From the NCBI GenBank assembly GCA_037576195.1, contig CM075101.1:25854001-25918000 (forward strand): a DNA stretch of 64,000 bases, given 5' to 3'. Every line of letters begins with the position of its first letter. The stretch's first letter is position 1. The notes beneath the pieces are model-generated. The model saw nothing but the letters and a program-made list of their open reading frames with translations, ran no database searches and had not been told where the DNA came from. Of the stretch, positions 26,001 through 40,101 are shown in pieces. The DNA is from Phytoseiulus persimilis. Lineage: Eukaryota; Arthropoda; Arachnida; Mesostigmata; Phytoseiidae. Both the position numbers and the translations under genes were made by a program.

Positions 26001-29000
26001 GGACCGCGCACGGACCGCTCTACCGCACGGCTTCGCGAAGTATTCCAGTCTCTGCGGGAAAACGCCGCAACCCAGAGAGATCCCTCGCGGCGAGGGCGCG
26101 CGAAAAGAGGCAGAAACGAGCTCATTATTTTTCCCGCAAATATTCCGGTGGATCTCTGCTGGCCATAGAATGGAACGTTTGCGCTGCCGCCGAAATTCTA
26201 CAGTGCCTGGGGCAAATAAGAACGCGGTGGGTTGAAGACGCTACATATAACAGGTGCGATGATGGAATCGCTCAACACATTAGGAAATGTGGGCGTTACA
26301 AGACATCGATGACGGACCACCTGAGTGAAATGGCCACCGTCATCAGGAGCAGCGGTCGAATGATCCCTTTTTCAACACTGAAACTCGTCGGCTGCTTCGA
26401 CGTTCTCACGATTCCACATTGCCGCATCGCCCGAGATCACTCGGCCCATAGTACATAAAGCTCGGAACCGTTCGAAGATGATGTGCGCTTGATCGTATTC
26501 TGAGTTTCATCCTATATTTCTGGATGTTGCTCTCCCAGATCCGACCCGAATCGATTTGCAGCCCGATTGCCGCACGGCGTTCGCGGGTCATCTGTTCTGG
26601 AAGTTTCACCCACAGAAATCCGAGAGGGGCCCCGAGTTCGAATTCTACTTCTCCGCGGGAATCGGAAGATTCCAGCTCACTCTGAACGAATGCTCGATCG
26701 GGCTCAGCGTATCGGATGGCTCACCGCGAGGAGTTTCAGCTTTTCGCGGCTAGAACATAAACATCCGCGGTGTCGATTGGTTTCCTCCTAATGGAACCGG
26801 ACCTCCACATTTTATTGAACCGATCCATGGGGTTCCATCGTCGCCACACGGAAGCGCTCAATACGTTCTATTTGAGAATAAATACGGCGGAAACAGACGC
26901 TTCGCAGGCTCTCATCGAACGCGGCTTCAGCGCAGAAGCGACAAATTGTGATCTCATCTCCGGAAGCGCTTTTCATTCTGACTTCAGAATACTGATTGCC
27001 AGACAAGCATCTGATTACGCCTTCTCCTGCTAATCTTTACCCCGTCCATCTTACTCGGCTCAGGAGATGAGCGATCCGACTGATTTTCCTTTTGTCCGCT
27101 CGCCGCGTGTCTATAAGCGTACGACTGTGTGCAGAACACGATTAGCTCACCAAGGCAGGCGGATCGCAGTCAGGCAGAAGCGACGTCGCGAACGCCGCGC
27201 GGATCGAGCACAGGATGATGTCGATGCAGAATTACGAATACGATTCTGCTCTCCGAGAAGAATGTGTCCTTATGTCAGCAGGAGTTTTTCATTCTGACTC
27301 GATTCAACGGACGGTTCGGTCGGTCGATCGATCGATGATTTTCTCCCCGACTTTCGTGCTCAAACCCTGAAGGGGGTGGACCTCTAATTAGGAAGAGCGA
27401 AAGCAGTTTTCGAATCCGTTAATCGAACTCCGCCAGCAACATGAGACCGATTGGGAGAAGTTTGAAGAATCGAACGGCTCCGTCGGACTGAAGTGACATC
27501 GAAACGTTGACTTTGCGCTTCGTGAGTCAGGAAGCGCTTCTACTGAGAGCCGTTGAGGGCTCAGTGAGGGTGCTCTGCGGCGTTCGGTGTGGAAGTTGCC
27601 AACATGCAGCGTCCCTGCAGACTCCTGAATCCTTCGTGATTTGGCCATCGTGATAATAAAGACCACATGAGGCCGGTCTGGGATATCGGGAAGATCCCAA
27701 AACGTGACCTACCGATGACATATTCTCTCTCCGGAATTTTCAAACTTTCCATCTTCTGTCACAAGTCAGTACATGCCGCAAAATGGGAATCGTCCTGACA
27801 GTTCACCGGAAGGTCGGAGCGTCAAAAATATATGTTTTCTGAAGCATCGCTTTTTCGGTAAATATCCGTGGATGAGAACTCTTCACGTCTCTAAGTTCTC
27901 CAAAGTATGCCAAATTCTTCCAGGAATCGATATGAAATGAATCCACAAAAGTGGCGCCCGGTCTATGCTGAGGGCTTCGCAAGCATTTTTCCAGCATTCG
28001 ATATTAAACTGGCTGAGACACATCTTGTTTTTATTTCATTGCAGCATTTTGAGACTTTCACAAGCATTCATCTTCCTGGATAACGGGACATTGAGAGAAA
28101 ACGGAAGCTCGTTTCGGTATGTGTCGGTAGCTCTTCCCCTCTTGTAATCAGCAAAGTCCACAAGAGCTTCAGCAGCCGATGTTCCACCCAATTATGATGT
28201 GTGCAATAGATATCTGTCCTTGTTAACCATTCCTGCCAAATGGTCTGCGTGGTCTTCATGCCGCGTGTGTTCGAGTGCGTTACCACAACTAAGATTGGCG
28301 GGTAGCAGGGTCGGCTCTCGTACATCCGGCGCCGGAGACCGACTCGCTTGTTCTCATAGTTCCCAATCTGATGAGGCTAATCCGTGCCTCTCCTCGAGCC
28401 AACGGCCACAACCCCGACCCGAAGCACGTCGCATTCCCCTGGAGGATCCCCTCAGAGTGCATCTCGCGGCGCGCTTAAACAAGCTCTTCGCGTTTTCGGC
28501 TCTCATTTCATTTCCCGAAAGTTCTGGCGGAGCGGGAAGCCGCCGGCGATTATGTGCGTTTGCGAGAATCCGATTCGAGAAAAATTCGTTCCCATATAAT
28601 TTCGCCGAGGGAATGCCTCAGAAAAAATGGCAGGGGCTCAAACGGACAAATCGATTCGCGAGGAATGCTCCCAGAAGACTTTACTGAAATGGTCGTATCA
28701 TCATCGTGTGTTTTTTTTGTCGTCATCGCATGTTTCACCAGGAGCGAAAAATGAAAAAGAGAGGTTACATAATAACGCCTATTCTCTCGAAAACGATTCC
28801 TCAAAAATATCGTAAGCCGTCGCTTCAAAGTTCGCCGTTGGCCGTAGTTGCCTTCCGCAGCCTGGGAACGGAAAACTCACGAGAGGACCAGGGACTCGAC
28901 TCGACCTGGAAGCGCAAGCAGACTGAGACAGGGATAGACTCTCAAACCAACGGAATCAATGTCGAGTTCTGAGAGACACCGTAGCCGTCCCTGCTATAGC

Positions 29001-32000
29001 CTTGGAAGGGCAATTGAGCCCGTCCCGATAATGAGATTAGTTCGGCTGGCATCAGTCTGAGGACTAGTCCGTCAGTCAGTTAGCCAGTCAGTCGGTTTGC
29101 CAGTCGCCAACGGTCGATTTTCCTCGATTGACCTCATGGTCTCACCAGCGGTGTCCATTACTGTCAATTCCGAGAATGGCCGAACTGATAATCTCGCTGC
29201 ATTCAGTTCCCACGAATGAAGGAAGCCACGTAGAGCTTGCCCTGTGGGCACTTCCGATCAGGCTGAGAACGTCTGCGGAAACAACTAGAATCTGTTTCAA
29301 TTCGATTCACGGTGGAATAGAAGAGGGTCACTTTTCATAGCAACCAAGGTGCTCTACAACAGCACTCCGCCTTCAATATCGTTTTATGGAGCATCCTGCG
29401 TTGATAAATGAAATGAAAAATCAATATCGATCGATTGCGGAGTGATTCCTGAAAGCAACACAACTGACAGCCTTGATGTTGGGAGAAAACTTTGGACGGC
29501 GAGAAGACGGTGCCGAACGCTCGTCGGAAAGAGCACTCAACGCGGAAATCAATGTTTCGAACCCTGTGAAGATTTTCTGTTGCCGTCGCTGACGTCGTGG
29601 TCGCGGTCGTGGATCCGGCAGAAGAATTCAAAGTCAAGGATAGCTGCGAAGAGGTGCTGAAGCAACGGATGACAAGAGAGGGAAAATAGGAAAGATGCCG
29701 ACTGAGAGACCGGCGAGGGAAAACTTTGACAGCGAGTGAAGCATGCAAGAACTTCTCTACCGTGAAGGGATCTTCTTCTTCACTGGAGAGAACGCAAACG
29801 CCCTCGACTGAGAGGAGGTTAACGGTGAGTCTCGCCATATAAAAGAACTCGTTGAAACCTGTTCGCGTGAGAGTTTTCATGTTCATCAACTCAACAACGG
29901 CAAGCTGACGATTTATGTCGCAAACTTTCGTGGAACCTCCTCGAATGACAGTGCAGTAAACCCACGAAATCTGAGAGACGGACCATTGGTGAACTGTATC
30001 TCGCTGGACTTGCAACAACATCCGACGCCCCGGAGTCTTCGGTGTCGGAACCAAGTTACCCTGTTCCTGACTTGCTGTTTCCTATCCTGCACAGCTTTTA
30101 CATTGCAACAGCTTAGCTGCGATTGTTCGGTGAGTCAGAGAAGCTCTCAATTCTTGTGGCCGAAAGAACCATCGCGGGACTCAGCAGACAGCTGAGGAGA
30201 GGGACAACCGCCAGAAACAGGACTTAAGATTGAGGAGTAGGGCCGTGACATTCACAATCTGGTCTCGGTCTGGGTCCAAATGGCTCGTGGAGTTCCTGCT
30301 CGAATAAGTGCGAAAGAGACCGAGCTGGGCGTCAGCATCCGTGGTTCTTCTGGTTGATCGGAAGTTTCCGAATCCCAAGGGGCGAATCGAGTTTTCGGGC
30401 GGAACTCGGAAGTCAAGTGGAAACGATCTGAGCGCTGTGAAGATCCACAATCGACATTCTGAAATCGAGTGAACGGAGCGGAACTGCGACAATTTTCCGG
30501 CCTGTTGAACTCTAACGGAGGGTTTGGTGGCAAACCGCGTGAAGTTTTTCTCGTTTCTTCATCTCTCTGACGCTGGGGGCCATCCGTTGGCACTGCACTC
30601 GACTGCGTGACGTTTCAGCAGCGGGCTCGAATCAAAGTGGGATTCTCCGCCGGATGAATGAATAGCGAGCCCGGCGTGCGTTGGAAAACGCTCAAGTTCT
30701 GTGCCCTTTGACTGGTGGCCCTAGCGGCTTCTGGAACTTGACTGAGTAGCTGTCACGTATATTTTAGAGGAAGAAGAAGCAGAACAAGACCGAGAGCTTG
30801 AAGCAAACGAACGAGAAGAACAACGGCGCGCAACTAACAGAGGCGCCTGGAGGAAGAAATTATTTCTTTTCAAACGCTTCGCTTAGTTCCGTAGAGTCTA
30901 CCGTCGACTCTTCTGCGTCCAAGTCTGTTGCGGTCCGCTGAACATAAGTTGAATTTCGGGAAAGAATTCCGCAGATAGCTTGCTCGATGCTCTGAGTCGA
31001 TGTTTTTACGACAAACCCGGACCTCCAGAGTAAAAACATTACGAATCCCGCCCGTTCGCAGTTGACAATAGGTGACAGCGGTCCGCTTCAAGTTTGGGGA
31101 AGCCCGTGCTCGGATTCCGTCTGGTCAGATTACTCAACGGAGAGTCGAGAAAAAATAACCAAAATTGCTCGGGGCGACCGAAGAAGTTCTTCTGGTCGTC
31201 GTATAGGACGTACGCGCTCTTCAGAAAACGAAGGAGACGAATTGCCAGGGGGAAAATTGAGACGAATTTCACCAGTTTCATTTCTCATTCGAATCGTTCG
31301 TTTGCTGCCCCGACTCTCGCGGCAGCCGTTGTGATTCTTCGGTCGGCACACAGACTGACGTCGAGAAATCCATCAGAAATGCTCACTCCAGTGTAGAAAA
31401 ACTATTGGTTTCACTCGATGCATCACGGCGCTCGCCGGAGGAAGTACGATCGTATCATGGAGCTCCCTAGCGTCAACACAGAGTGGATTTCTTACACCGA
31501 TAGGAGGCTTTCGGATCTTTGCGCCTCGGTTGGGGTTCGATAATAATCCGAGTCCGAAGTCGGCAGTCCCAACAATACTTCGTTGGAGACTGCTCAAATC
31601 GTGCGGTTCGCCGTTTCTGAGCGCTCCTGGAGGAGCGAACATCCACTGAAAACGGCGCCGACATTTTTATCGGAGTAACGGGAGCTCGTCGCCGAAGACG
31701 CCCGTTGAGATTCCGTTATTTTCCATTTCAGAAGCAAACGCCATTTTTCTGTCAAGCGTTTCTGTGACGGGGGATTCGTTTCACTTTTCTTCTTTTTTCC
31801 CCTGCTGTCAGCAGCAAATCACCCATTGGCTTCATGTTCTGTATTTTCCACGACGATTCTCCCGCTCGGAATTCTACGTCTGCTTCGTAGATTCGTTTGG
31901 AGCATGCCTGAGCACCTCAGCTGCGGAACATAGCAGCTGTCGGAAGAGGGGCCTCGCTAATTCTCGTCGGGGAGAAATTTGGGGACACTCAAGGAGGAAT

Positions 32001-35000
32001 AGTTTCCTGAGTATGGAGAACGAATGAAGTTTCGATAACGAGCCGCCATTGCTGAGCGATCCCTGGAAACTAGTTCTTAGGATCCTCCAACCGTGTGAAA
32101 TTGCACAAGCAAAGCGACGCCCGCCCGATAAGCGATCTGACGCTTCTGATAATGCGCTTCGCGGACGTAACCCTGAACTTGACTAGATCTGATTCCCGGT
32201 GACGATGGGGTTCCGTCGGATGTCCGCTCACTTTTACTGAACCTACGCTTAACTGCCGCATCCATCCATGGCTATCAGAAACACGTAATCTATTACGTTG
32301 GTAATCGTATCAGATGTTTGTTTGACGTACAGCTCTGAGGGTCACTCGTAGATAAGCGAAAGGGTGAGCTGGCTGAATCGAAAGCCTATCCTAACGGACA
32401 CCACGAAGGTTCCGAGATCGACACTTCGGAAGCAATAAGCGGAAACCTCCGGTGTGATGCACGCTTGGCGAGACAAGCTCTCCCAAAGATTCCATTTGAA
32501 CAGGAGTCAAAGTTCGAGGCATGGGTGGCGGATCTGTTTTCTGGAGCTGTGTCGACCCTCGCTCCATTATTGCGTTGGCAGATTGGCCCAGCAGGGGCTT
32601 CTCAACAGTGATAAACATCCCGTTTTCTAGATTCGATCGATCCAAAGAAATTAATTCTCAAAGCATTTCACAGAGGAGAGTCTCGAACGCGCGAAGATGG
32701 GTGGCGAAAGGCGGGAGAAACCCTTGGGAGTCCTGATCCCCGCCCGAGTCGTTGGGCGCACGGGAGAAAATGGAGGATGGGGGAGCGTACGACAGACAAT
32801 AGCGCTAGACCCTGCTTAGACCCCGAGCATGGAGTATTTTTCGTTCGACTCTTCTGGGAAGACGGATTCTTGCCGCGGGAAGAACTTTGCAGAGTTCTCC
32901 TGCGAATAACGACGTATACTCCGATTCTCGTGATTTTCGAGCAGAACATGATCATCGGTTAGCCAACGGGAACTCGTTCATCTCGTTAATTATTCCGCTT
33001 CTCGATCTGGAACGAATATGGAGGAAGGTCGGAAGCTGCTCTAATGGTTGCACGTGAGTCCTACAACTGGATTCCCTCCGAAATATCGACTTGCACATGA
33101 AAAACGTGAAATATGTCCCGAGGAAGTAGAAAAGTGCAAGAGAGAAAAAAAAGTCGGAAAGCGCACATCACGGCAGAAAATCTTCTGCTTCTGGCAAATC
33201 GGTAATTACATTGTGAAACGTGTTCGGTAATCATCTAATAATAGATTTGGCGGCGAATTGTGAGTGAGTGGAATCCGTACGAACTATGTTTGTGCGTGTG
33301 CATGTGTTTTTGTGTACGTATGCGCGTGCGAGTGAGCATGCATGTATACGAGCATATGTGTGAGCGCACGCCTGCGTGCCGCGTTCCTGCTTCTGGTTGT
33401 GCTGGCGGCAAATCGTTATTTTTTTCTGTCCGAAAAATCATCCCGAGTGAGGATAGATGAGATTTTTCAGCAAATGATTTCATCTGCTCGCTGCTGAGCG
33501 CCGCTGAATTTTCTGCAGGAGTTGGCAGTGACGCGTCAAAAGGGTGACATAATCGGCCGAATGCTCAGAAGTGCTCGCTTCCGACTGCAAATCATCGCTC
33601 GCGAGACACACAATCAAAGTGTGTCCGACCGTTCAACGAAGCTGAGCTGACTCCCCACTCCGAAGTTTCTCTGCTTCGCTTTCCCCCTCCGCATATTACG
33701 CGGAAAAAATCGGAAGTCGTTGATGACGATGTCTCCGCACGCGCGGGCAGGTGAAGAAGCTCTCAGAACGCTCCGAAGGAATGATCTAGAAGTGGGCACC
33801 GCTTCTCAGAAGTTAACCGGCAGGTGTTGAGTACAGGGGAACGAAATGAGCGGAGACCGGCTCGTGTCAAACGGAACGAGGTTTTCCAACGGAAAAAATC
33901 TGAGCAAACAAGTCGTGTGTCGTTAATGCAGTTAAACGAGCAATTAAAAGGCGGCGACAAGCGGAGCAGAACCGCCCGAGCGGCTCAGAAAAGGTGAAAA
34001 CACTTTAAAGCCGGAGGGGGGGAAAGGTTGATGAACTTGACTCTTCTTAACGTCTCCAGCGCTCAAGTTCCTCCCTCAGCTCGCTAGCTCTATCGACCGG
34101 TTTCGTTGTCGTATGTATGCTCTGTGCCCAGGGCTCCTGCCACAACTTGATCGGCCTCGAGCGAGCCTGATCTTCGGGGAAAAAAAACTCTCGAGATAAA
34201 GTTTTTTACTACCATTCCGACCCGTTGCCCCGAGGATGACGCGCGCGCGCGTTGACGGATGGAGTACATCGAAGATCAGAACGACGGAAGCTCACCGAAG
34301 TGATGACTCTTCCTCCTTCCTTCCTGTAGCCGCGCATTCCGCACCTCTTCTGACACCAGCCAGAGACCGCAGCTATTCAGTCAGTCAGCCAGTCGGACTG
34401 TAGAACTTTGTGAAGGTGCCATATTGAGTGATGACGACGTCATTATGATTTCGCCATACGCGTGAAAACGTCTGACATCGCCGATGACTGCGAGCAAATC
34501 AATCACCAACTTAAACGACATGGGTTTAGACCTATGACGATACTTCAGGTGGTGGATTTTTCTGGTAATCACACAAAAAGACGCACCGAGATTCAAACGC
34601 GCGCGCGTGTTTTTCTGTTGCTCCGGGGGTCAAGGTGACATGGAGGTCGAATCTACCGGCATCACCACTCCCCCGCAGCTGCTCGCGTCCGTGTTTCTGT
34701 TTGTCTGCGTTCCCGCAGAGTAGCCGCTAGCGCCGCTGAATGCTGCAAAGAGGGCATGCGCACGTCGAATCCGTGACGGAAACAAATGCACTTTCGCATG
34801 AGTAGCATCTCTTCGCCTGAGTCAGTGGGCGGGACAGCCTTGTCCCAGCTGGAAAACATGTGTCTTCATGTTGAACTCGAACACAGCTCGTAGACGACAT
34901 CGACGCCGCAGTGGGGCTCTCATTGTTAGGCCAACCCTGATCAATATGACGGAAGTTGTCTGCGCGCCGGACGCCGCAGGCACTCCTTTTGGAGTTTTTG

Positions 35001-38000
35001 AACGCACAGAACGGAAAGACTCCAAGTCGCCCTCGACCCCGGTCCGCTTACACATACGGTAACGGAATTCGTTCGAACGGAGAAAAACTCCACTGTGGCC
35101 ATCATCGTAATCAGCTGAGGGTCCAATGAACCAAAAACGCTGTCGCTGGTGCGCGAGCAGCTCCCGCTTTTATGGGTTACGACGTCGTCTGGAATTTCTG
35201 CTGCAAACAATTAATACTCGGCGTTGTCACAATGATAATAATGATTTCCCTGATTCTGGAGAGATAGTAGTCTACAGTTGCAGTTTGACATCGACTTCGG
35301 AACACGGATTCGAGGATGACCCGCGAGCTTGACCGTGCCCCAGAATCGACAGAAACATAACTCGCCCGCCAGCATGGTACCATTGCTGTAACTTCCGAAG
35401 CAGAGATGCTGGCGCTCATTACGTAGGCATTCATCTGTCTAGAGCCTCCATTTCGATACGACAAGTCAGGCAGCATAGCTCGTCATCTGTGTTAGGACAT
35501 GTTGTTTTTTTTTTCGACGTCTCCGGCACAGGTGACCTAAAACAAGCAATGCTGACCGGTCGCCGTTTCCAAATGAACGTTACTCGACGGCTCCTCACGC
35601 TTGCTGTATCAATCCGTCGATCGCTCCAATGTCGCTAACTCGCTGGTGCGCAAGTTCTGAACAGCCGCGTCCGGGCTTCACAGGCGGGCGGCTGGGAGCC
35701 CGACTCGCACAGCCCGATTCGGATAATAGCGGGGCCTGCGGCATGTGTGTTCTTATGTGCGAGTGTTTGTGCTCATACACCTCGAGGAGGGTGATGACAA
35801 ATAGTTTCTCGCCCAGAAAGCTTCACAGAATCCAAGTGCTAGCTCGACGGCCAACGACGCCAGTCACTCGTCATCAAAGCCCAAAAAATGCCGATTCGCT
35901 TGGATAGCTTCGGGCAACTTCAGTGAGACGTGCTAAACCCCCTCGCGACTGTCCGCCACGACATGCGGTCCGCCTCTTCGAAACAGTGACCCCTGCCGTC
36001 GTATTCGATGTCGTATCTGTCCCGTTCGTTGATGTCTTCGTTTTTTCTAACTGATCCACATGAGCGAGAAGAGTTCTGGTGGAAGCTGCGGGAAGAAGCG
36101 ACTAGACCAAACGTTTTCCTGAGTGCTGCCTGGAATCGCTCACTTGGAATTGGAACAATCAAAACAGCGATTAGTTACTTGTTTCTGACTCCACCTTTAT
36201 CGTTTCGCAATGATTCGTGACACGACAGAGAGAATCAGTACAGTTACATTAATGGATCCGCGTTCTCAGAATCGCTTGGACAACAGTTAGACCAACCAGA
36301 CAGACGGACGGACGGACGACCGACCGGTTGACTGACGACCAGACACGGATGGACGATGAGCGGGTATTAGGAGAGCTGATTGGAATGAAACGCAACTTGA
36401 CCGGTCACTTTTGTGCTTGCTGCCTGCTCGTGAGTGAGCGAGCAAGTGGCGAGCGCACTTCGAGTTCTCGAAACAGCTTCTTGCTGGGTCGCTAGCTTCC
36501 AGCAAACAGGAGCGGCACGCGAGAAAATAATTTCATAATCAGCCGTCGGCCCTGTTCGAGTATTTCTGTAAAAGCTCTGCATCCGAATAAACGAAATGAA
36601 TTCGAATCGGGCCGCGCTCAGATTCAAAAAGTCCAGTCGGTGATGTCCAGCTGGCCCACCAGCCCGCTATCCTGCCGGTCAGAGACAGAGGACAATGAAC
36701 GCGACATCCGCCTGCTTTCCGACGTTCGGACACTGAGGTTGACGTTGCGACATTGTTCTCGAGCTTTCCAGGATTTGAGCCTCGCAGCGTCGTCACTGAA
36801 AGTTCTGGAAGGCTCAAGCTTGGGAACCACGTAGTGCTGCAGCGCTAGCTCGGTGGTCCTTCGGTCGAACTCTGGCTCGAATGAAATGTTGACTTCCCAT
36901 CTCACGTGAATTTCCTCATCGTCCGGAATTATTCCAGAATAGGATGTCTGTGAGCGCCGACAGCCTCGATGTTCTTCCCAAAAATACCGCGATTCATTTC
37001 TCGAGTACAACGGAACTTCTAAAGTTGTCCTCACAACTCGGTATCAGCACGAACGAGTGAAACTTGGGATCGTTTTCTTCGAGATTCCTGTCGCTTGAGA
37101 GTTCCGCCGAAGTTTTGTCGATGATGTGGCGCTGTTTGATTTGGTCATTGTGGAGCCAGGCGAATCGAAGCAGCGTGTGAACGTTTTCTTGCACGAGAGT
37201 TGGTTGTGTGCTTGTAAAATTGCAGTAATAGTGATTTTATGTGGTGAGCCCGACTGCGCCGATGAGTACGGCGGAGGAGGCAGCGGTCACAGGAGAGCTG
37301 GCGTTTAAGACTTCGTACAAAGTGGATGGAGGCGAGCGGTCATTGTGAGGTTCTTGAAAACATTTTCTTGGCAGACTCGACTTCCAAGTCCGCCGCCATT
37401 CTCTGCTGTGAGTCAGAACTCAATTATATGGCCTCTCGTTCTCTATCTCCCTGTACGGTTGCGCGGGCAGATCATAAAGCTCTTCATGTGGGTAATTCCT
37501 TCCGCACACGAGAGATTGGCGCGAGTCCTGGCGACGATGTTCTCGTGGAGCACCCGAATCACCTGAATCGTACTCGACCAGCTTCCGAGACATGGTCACA
37601 AGTCGCGATACCTTGTCCAAACCCGGCGAACCCGGGCTGATTCCCCATACTTTGGGACGGCTTGGGCGATTCGAACCTTTCTCGGAAGTCCCACACACTC
37701 CCAGCTTTTCAGAAATTAAAACGACTGCCATGCGGTTGAGAGGAGAGGTTGCTGTCTCGACTCACGTCTCTCCCGAGCGATCTCGTTGGTCGATTGCGTA
37801 TTCCCTTCTCAAAAGAGGTCCTGACCCACCCCGCTGCAATCGAATCCCGGATCCTAAATATTCAAATATGGCGCTCAAGATCTAAGATGTGGTGTCAACG
37901 TGATTTCTGAGCTGTGTATCTGTCGTATCTGTGCCGCCGGTTTCTGGCGCCCGGAGTCATTTGTCTTCCTGCGGGTGAAGCCATTCAACTGCATCGAGTC

Positions 38001-39921
38001 CCACCGACCCCAAACGCGGTGCGGAGAACAACAGGACTCGGAATAAGATTCATTTCACATGATCTGTAGAAAGCGGGAGAAATATCGCCGACAGTTTGTC
38101 GAGACGGTGTCTAGCTCGACATGCCGTCTTGACAGGCCTGTTTACTGTTTGTCGTTCCGCCCAGAACATCGGTTTTCAAGTTCGAGGGTCTTACGGTGGC
38201 ATGATCTCCGAAACACCATGTGCCGTGGATGAGAAAGCCTCTCGTTCGTTTTCGTTCCTCTCGGATTCCAAGCCAGAAAATGACCACAAACTCTGAAGCT
38301 GACTCACAATGGTGCAACGGCTCTCTTCGCCTCGTCCCGCAGCAGGATCTGGTCGCCGAGCAATCGACACGAGTCGAAGCCTCGCTCGAAAGTGAGATCT
38401 AGACGTTGGAATCTACGAAATTGATTTTGCATTCCCATCGGAAGAGTGCTTATGTCATCGGTTGCCTCACGCAGTAACCGGAAGGTCAGGGCCGTACAAG
38501 GTCGCGGCGGCTTGTCAGACGGCCGAATCAGCGAACATTCTGTTGATTCACAAGCCACATGAACACACACACACACGCGCACACACTTTCTTAAGTGCTT
38601 CACTCCAGCCAGTTCGTCCGTTCGTCTGTTGAACTTCAGACCGACAAATAGAAACAGACAGCTCAGGCATCCGAGTAAGATCAATCGACGGACGAGTCTC
38701 TGGACTCGCTCACTCATCGAAATTTCCATAAGCCCATGCTCTGACAGGTGACGAAGTTGCGTAAAATTCAGTCAGCTGATTATCCGTTTGGCATTATTCT
38801 GTTATTTGTGTATTTTTCCAAGTTTCTCCTTCCTCCTTTCATTTTTTCTCCCCTCGTTCCTCTACTAGGGCGACTCACAACTTCCTTCTTGAGAACGCCG
38901 GTTAAAATGGGAGGCAGGAAATTTGATGGGAGCTGAATTCCGTTGAGGAAAGTTATCAGCGGCACGTCACACTGGTACCTTCGATTTGTCATTGAAACTC
39001 TGACGAGCGAGCGGCTTCCGTTGCGTTTTCCTAAAGCTTTTAGTTTGAATTGTGGAGACGTGGTGGTGCCAAGTCGAAGCCGCAGTTCCGGACGGCCGAC
39101 GTCACCCGGATCCGTGTGACTTTTCGCTCGCCGTCGTGGTCTTCATTGTCTCGACTGTAACATGCTTGTATCTTGGAGAGATTTCCCTCAACATCGAACA
39201 CCGTTCGATAGAAAATTGGATGTAAAACGGATGCGCACGTTTGGAATGTCCACGGAACGGATGTTATCAGCTCGAAAGGTTCAGAAGGTCGAACCTGATG
39301 CATTTCTGGGAAGCTTCGTCTCTGACATTGAAGACCTCGTGAGGCTCTCTAGGTCGACAAGGGCACGCCTGTCGCATTACTTGTGACATGAATGTACGCG
39401 CAAGCAGGCCTACTGAGCATCATTGCGTTGAGGTCGCCCGTTCATGCATACAATTACGCCGTTAAGACCGTTGCGGCCGGCCGGTCTGTCGATGCATCGA
39501 CAGCGCTATCGGTCCGTCCGTCCGTTCGTGCGAGTCCCTTGTATCTCACCATTTACAGTAACAGGATGACCTGTCACACAACTAGTAGTTTTCGCTGGAA
39601 AGAGAACGCCGTCCCGGAATATCAGTGTCGAAACGTGAGCTCAACTAATGGGGGTCTTGGTCGATACACCCCTCGCCCCAGATGATCCCAACGTGGCCCC
39701 GCGCACACAACCTGAATCTCCCCCATTCAATCCAGAAATTCGTTGGAAGTCACGAGGCTATGTCGCGAGTCACGAAACTCAGACGGGAATCCCGAATCCT
39801 CTGGCAAAAGACCCGCCGAAAAATCGCGACCGATCGCAGTGATTCGGAGCTGCAGTGTTTTTGCATGGGATGGGAATTCACAATAAAGCGTATGAGTCTC
39901 ATGGGTTTTGTCTCCTTTCAG
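23064..39921. other. Gene-poor stretch upstream of the Tenectin-like gene
   Basis: No gene could be supported. A strong acceptor at 23270 precedes an open frame to 23772, but no compatible upstream exon was found. A TATAAAAG motif occurs at 29838-29845 on the + strand. A GTGAGT donor at about 30130 closes a frame with a hydrophobic, Cys-rich segment. Overlapping minus strand frames lie at 36624-37194. The stretch has CAGT/CGGT, GT and AC microsatellites (for example 33290-33320 and 38569-38588). The 5' UTR exon(s) and promoter of the Tenectin-like gene must lie here or further upstream, because its first coding exon starts with an acceptor at 39921. Confidence 0.45.
38566..38588. repeat. AC microsatellite
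   Basis: An (AC)n run interrupted by GC steps, about 1.4 kb upstream of the first coding exon of the Tenectin-like gene. A related GT-rich stretch lies at about 33290-33325. Confidence 0.7.
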
Positions 39922-40101
39922 GTACGACGTCCACCAGCACAATTCGGTCGTGAAGAATACGGCTGCCGAAGGCAGCCATTACAGAAGACATGGGAGACGC
40001 ACAACCGGCGTCAAGGGGAAGTCCCTTCAGAAGATGCGGATGTCTAACAGCTATCATAGTTCTAGTCTATTCAGCAATGCTCATCGTCTACGTTGATGCA
40101 G
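39922..40101 (+). other. First coding exon: 5' UTR end plus signal peptide
   Basis: A very good acceptor (TTTTGTCTCCTTTCAG) ends at 39921, so a non-coding first exon lies upstream. 68 nt of 5' UTR precede the ATG at 39990, with a TGA in the same frame, so translation cannot start earlier in this frame. Residues 1-37 carry an Arg-containing N region, a 17-residue hydrophobic core and a VDA|AP cleavage-like site. The donor is GTGAGA at 40102. The exon ends one base into a codon, which matches the next exon 3.4 kb away at 43477. Confidence 0.8.

Noticed and set aside
29335..30054. 239-codon minus strand open frame
   Set aside because: Composition looks random and no motif is recognisable; length alone is not convincing at this GC.
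1..39921. Transposable element proteins
   Set aside because: No reverse transcriptase, integrase or transposase motifs were seen in any frame that I inspected.
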